A stretch of DNA of 64,000 bases from Calliopsis andreniformis (lineage: Eukaryota; Arthropoda; Insecta; Hymenoptera; Andrenidae). The DNA lies in the NCBI RefSeq assembly GCF_051401765.1, contig NW_027480422.1, positions 22,648,001-22,712,000 on the forward strand, written 5' to 3'. The notes under the pieces are model-generated. The model searched no databases, was not told the DNA's origin, and saw nothing but the letters and a program-made list of their open reading frames with translations. Shown in pieces: positions 62,009 through 64,000 of the stretch. A program made the translations under genes and the position numbers. Numbering within the stretch: the first letter of the stretch is position 1; the number at the start of each line of letters is the position of its first letter.

Positions 62009-64000
62009 TATTATTGTATTTTATGCGTCTGGCGTTGTTTTCTAAGGCCCTAACTATTCGACCTGGTGGAGCAACGCCCTAGTGTGAGGCCTAGGTTGCA
62101 CGGAACGTAGAAATGACAATTACTTTCACACTGGTTGCAATTATTCCCGTTATACCATGGTAAAACTTCTGTATCTATATTGTATTTTGTGCTTCGGTGG
62201 CTGACTTCTTAGGCCCTAAATATTCGATCTGGTGGAGCAACGCCCTAGAGTGAAGCCTAGCTTGCCCGGAACGTAGAAATGACCACTACTTTCACACTGG
62301 TTGCAATTATTCATGCTATACTATGGAAAAACTGTTGTATTTTTATTGTATTTTATGCGTCTGGCGTTGTTTTCTAAGGACCTAACTATTCGACCTGGTG
62401 GAGGAAGGCCCTAGAGTGAAGCCTAGGTTTGCCGGAACATAGAAATGTCCACTACTTTCACACTGGTTCTAATTATTCCTTTTATACGATGGAAAAACTG
62501 TTGCATTATTATTGTATTTTAGGCGCCTGGCGTTGTTTTCTAAGGCCCTAACTATTCGACCTGATGGAGCAACGCCCTAGAGTGAAGCCTAGGTTGCCCG
62601 AAACGTAGTAATGGCCATTACTTTCACACAGGATGCAATTATTCCTGTTATACGATGGAAAAACTGTTGTATTTTTATTTTATTTTATGCTTCTGGCGTT
62701 GACTTCTAGGGCCCTAGCTATTCGACCTGGTGGAGCAACGCCCTAGAGTGAAGCCTAGGTTGCCCGGAACGTAGAAATCACTATCACTTTCACACTGGTT
62801 GCAATTATCCCGTTTATACGATGGAAAAACTGTTGTATTTATATTGTATTTTGTGCTTCGGGCGTTGACCTCTAAGGCATAGCTATTCGATCTGGTGGAG
62901 AAACGACCTACGGTGAAGCCTAGGTTGCCACAAACGTAGAAATGACAAGTACTTTCACACTGTTTGCAATTATTCCTTTTATACGATGGTAATTCGGTTG
63001 TATTTTTATTTTATTTTATGCTTCTGGTGTTGGCTTCTAAGGCCGTAGCTATTCGATCTGGTGGAGCAACGCCCTAGAGTGAAGCATACGTTGCACGGAA
63101 CGTAGAAATGACCATTACTTTCACACAGGTTCGAATTATTCCTTTTATACGTTGGAAAAACTGTTGTATTATTATTGTATTTTAGGCGCCTGGCGTTCTT
63201 TTCTAAGACCCTAACTATTCGACCTGGTGGAGCAACGCCCTAGAGTGAAGCCTGTGTTGCCCGGAACGTAGAAATGACCATTACTTTCACACTGGTTCGA
63301 ATTATTCCTTTTACACGATGGCAAATCTGTTGTATTTTTATTGTGTTTTATGCGTCTGGCGTTGTTTTCTAAGGCCCTAACTATTCGACGTGGTGGAGCA
63401 ACGCCCTAGAGTGAAGCCTAGGTTACACGGAACGTAGATATGACCATTACTTTCACACTGGCTGCAATTATTCCCGTTATACCATGGTAAAACTTCTGTA
63501 TTTATATTGTATATTGTGCTTCGGATGTTGACTTCTAAGGCCCTAGCTATTCGATCTGGTGGAGAATCGACCTAGAGCGAAGCCTAGGTTGCCAGAAACG
63601 TAGAAATGGCCATTACTTTCACACAGGTTGCAATTATTCCTGTTATACGTTGGAAAAACTGTTGTATTTTTATTTCATTTTATGCTTCTGGCGTTGACTT
63701 CTAAGGCCGTAGCTATTCGATGTGGTGCAGCAACGCCCTGGAGTGAAGCCTAGGTTGCCCGGAACGTAGAAGTGACCATACCCTTCACACTGATTGCAAT
63801 TATTCCTGTTATACGATGGAAAAACTGTTGTATTTCTATTGTATTTTATGCTCCTGGCGTTGACTTCTTAGGCCCTAACTATTCGATCTCGTTGAGCAAC
63901 GCCCTAGAGTGAAGCCTAGGTTGCACGCAACGTAGAAATGCCCATTACTTTCACACTGGTTGTAATTATTCCTGTTATACGATGGAATAACTGTTGTATT
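62009..64000 (+). repeat. ~12-monomer block, copy 2, cut by window end
   Basis: Second copy of 56700-58691 with few changes, for example GGAGGAAGGCCC near 62400 against GGAGCAAGGCCC near 57091, and GGTAATTCGG near 62987 against GGTAAATCGG near 57678. It still matches at the last base of the window, so its true end is not visible. Confidence 0.92.

Larger units (their letters stand above)
1..64000 (+). repeat. Satellite DNA array, ~166-bp monomer, head to tail, whole window
   Basis: The whole window is one tandem array. Monomer starts (CGAT/CGAC followed by CTGGTGG or GTGGTGG) recur every 165-167 bp from position 1 to position 63894, which fits about 385 whole monomers. All are in the same orientation; I saw no inverted monomer and no inserted foreign sequence. 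Every block offset I measured is within a few bp of a multiple of 166, which rules out large insertions inside the compared blocks. Such arrays are typical of eukaryotic centromeric or pericentromeric heterochromatin; that location is inferred. I do not recognise the family. Length alone (about 160-180 bp) is shared by unrelated plant, insect, mollusc and vertebrate satellites and does not identify the host. Confidence 0.98.

Noticed and set aside
1..64000. CCCTAA in every monomer as a possible telomeric repeat
   Set aside because: It occurs once per monomer inside GGCCCTAACTATT and never in tandem, so it is not telomeric DNA.
1..64000. CRISPR array or bacterial repeat region
   Set aside because: There are no short repeats separated by unique spacers; the full 166-bp unit is repeated, and diverged monomers vary along their whole length. 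No prokaryotic genes are present.
1..64000. Alpha satellite or another named family (human alphoid, Arabidopsis CEN180, maize CentC)
   Set aside because: Only the unit length is comparable. I could not align the consensus with what I know of these families, so no family name is given.
1..64000. Tandem near-identical units as an assembly error
   Set aside because: Not rejected outright, but the copies differ by scattered substitutions and whole-monomer losses at different points, which simple duplication of a contig would not give. Spanning long reads would settle it.

Overview
This 64 kb window is one uninterrupted block of satellite DNA. A monomer of about 166 bp is repeated head to tail, always in the same orientation, from the first base to the last. 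With the monomer phased to begin at the CGAT(C/G)TGGTGG motif, starts fall at 1, 166, 332, 498 and so on to 63894. That fits about 385 complete monomers (mean close to 165.95 bp) plus a partial one at the right edge. I found no protein-coding gene, RNA gene, transposon, CRISPR array or unique sequence. The open reading frames present are short, run across monomer borders and depend on chance loss of stop codons.

A pure array of nucleosome-length monomers with nested multi-monomer repeats points to a eukaryotic chromosome, most likely centromeric or pericentromeric heterochromatin. The sequence alone does not tell me the species or even whether it is animal or plant. The consensus monomer is about 42% G+C: positions 1-60 are about 57% G+C, and positions 61-130 about 27%. 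CpG is not depleted in the consensus (6 seen, about 7 expected).

Layout. (1) 1-13.07 kb: a mosaic with many monomers of an ATATACATTATATA subtype and several shuffled cassettes. (2) 13.07-16.72 kb: a nearly perfect tandem duplication of an 11-monomer, 1825-bp unit. (3) 16.45-32.46 kb: the most strongly higher-order part, with a 24/25-monomer block present twice, a 6-monomer cassette present four times, and an 18-monomer unit in tandem. (4) 32.46-37.89 kb: a different 18-monomer unit in tandem. (5) 37.9-49.86 kb: a mosaic with copies spaced 3, 5, 6, 11, 16, 18, 29 and 40 monomers apart. (6) 49.86-55.0 kb: short-period duplications plus a 21-monomer-spaced pair. (7) 55.0-64.0 kb: a distinct right-hand subfamily, with 3-monomer duplications and a 32-monomer-spaced copy that runs off the window.

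The array records its own history. Copies of larger blocks differ by exactly one or two whole monomers, as expected from out-of-register recombination, and several of these events can be located and one can be polarised. Possible functional signals inside the monomer are a CENP-B-box-like site (7 of 9 essential bases in a common subtype, 8 of 9 in three copies), A/T tracts phased every 11 bp, and a short conserved dyad around CCTAGG.
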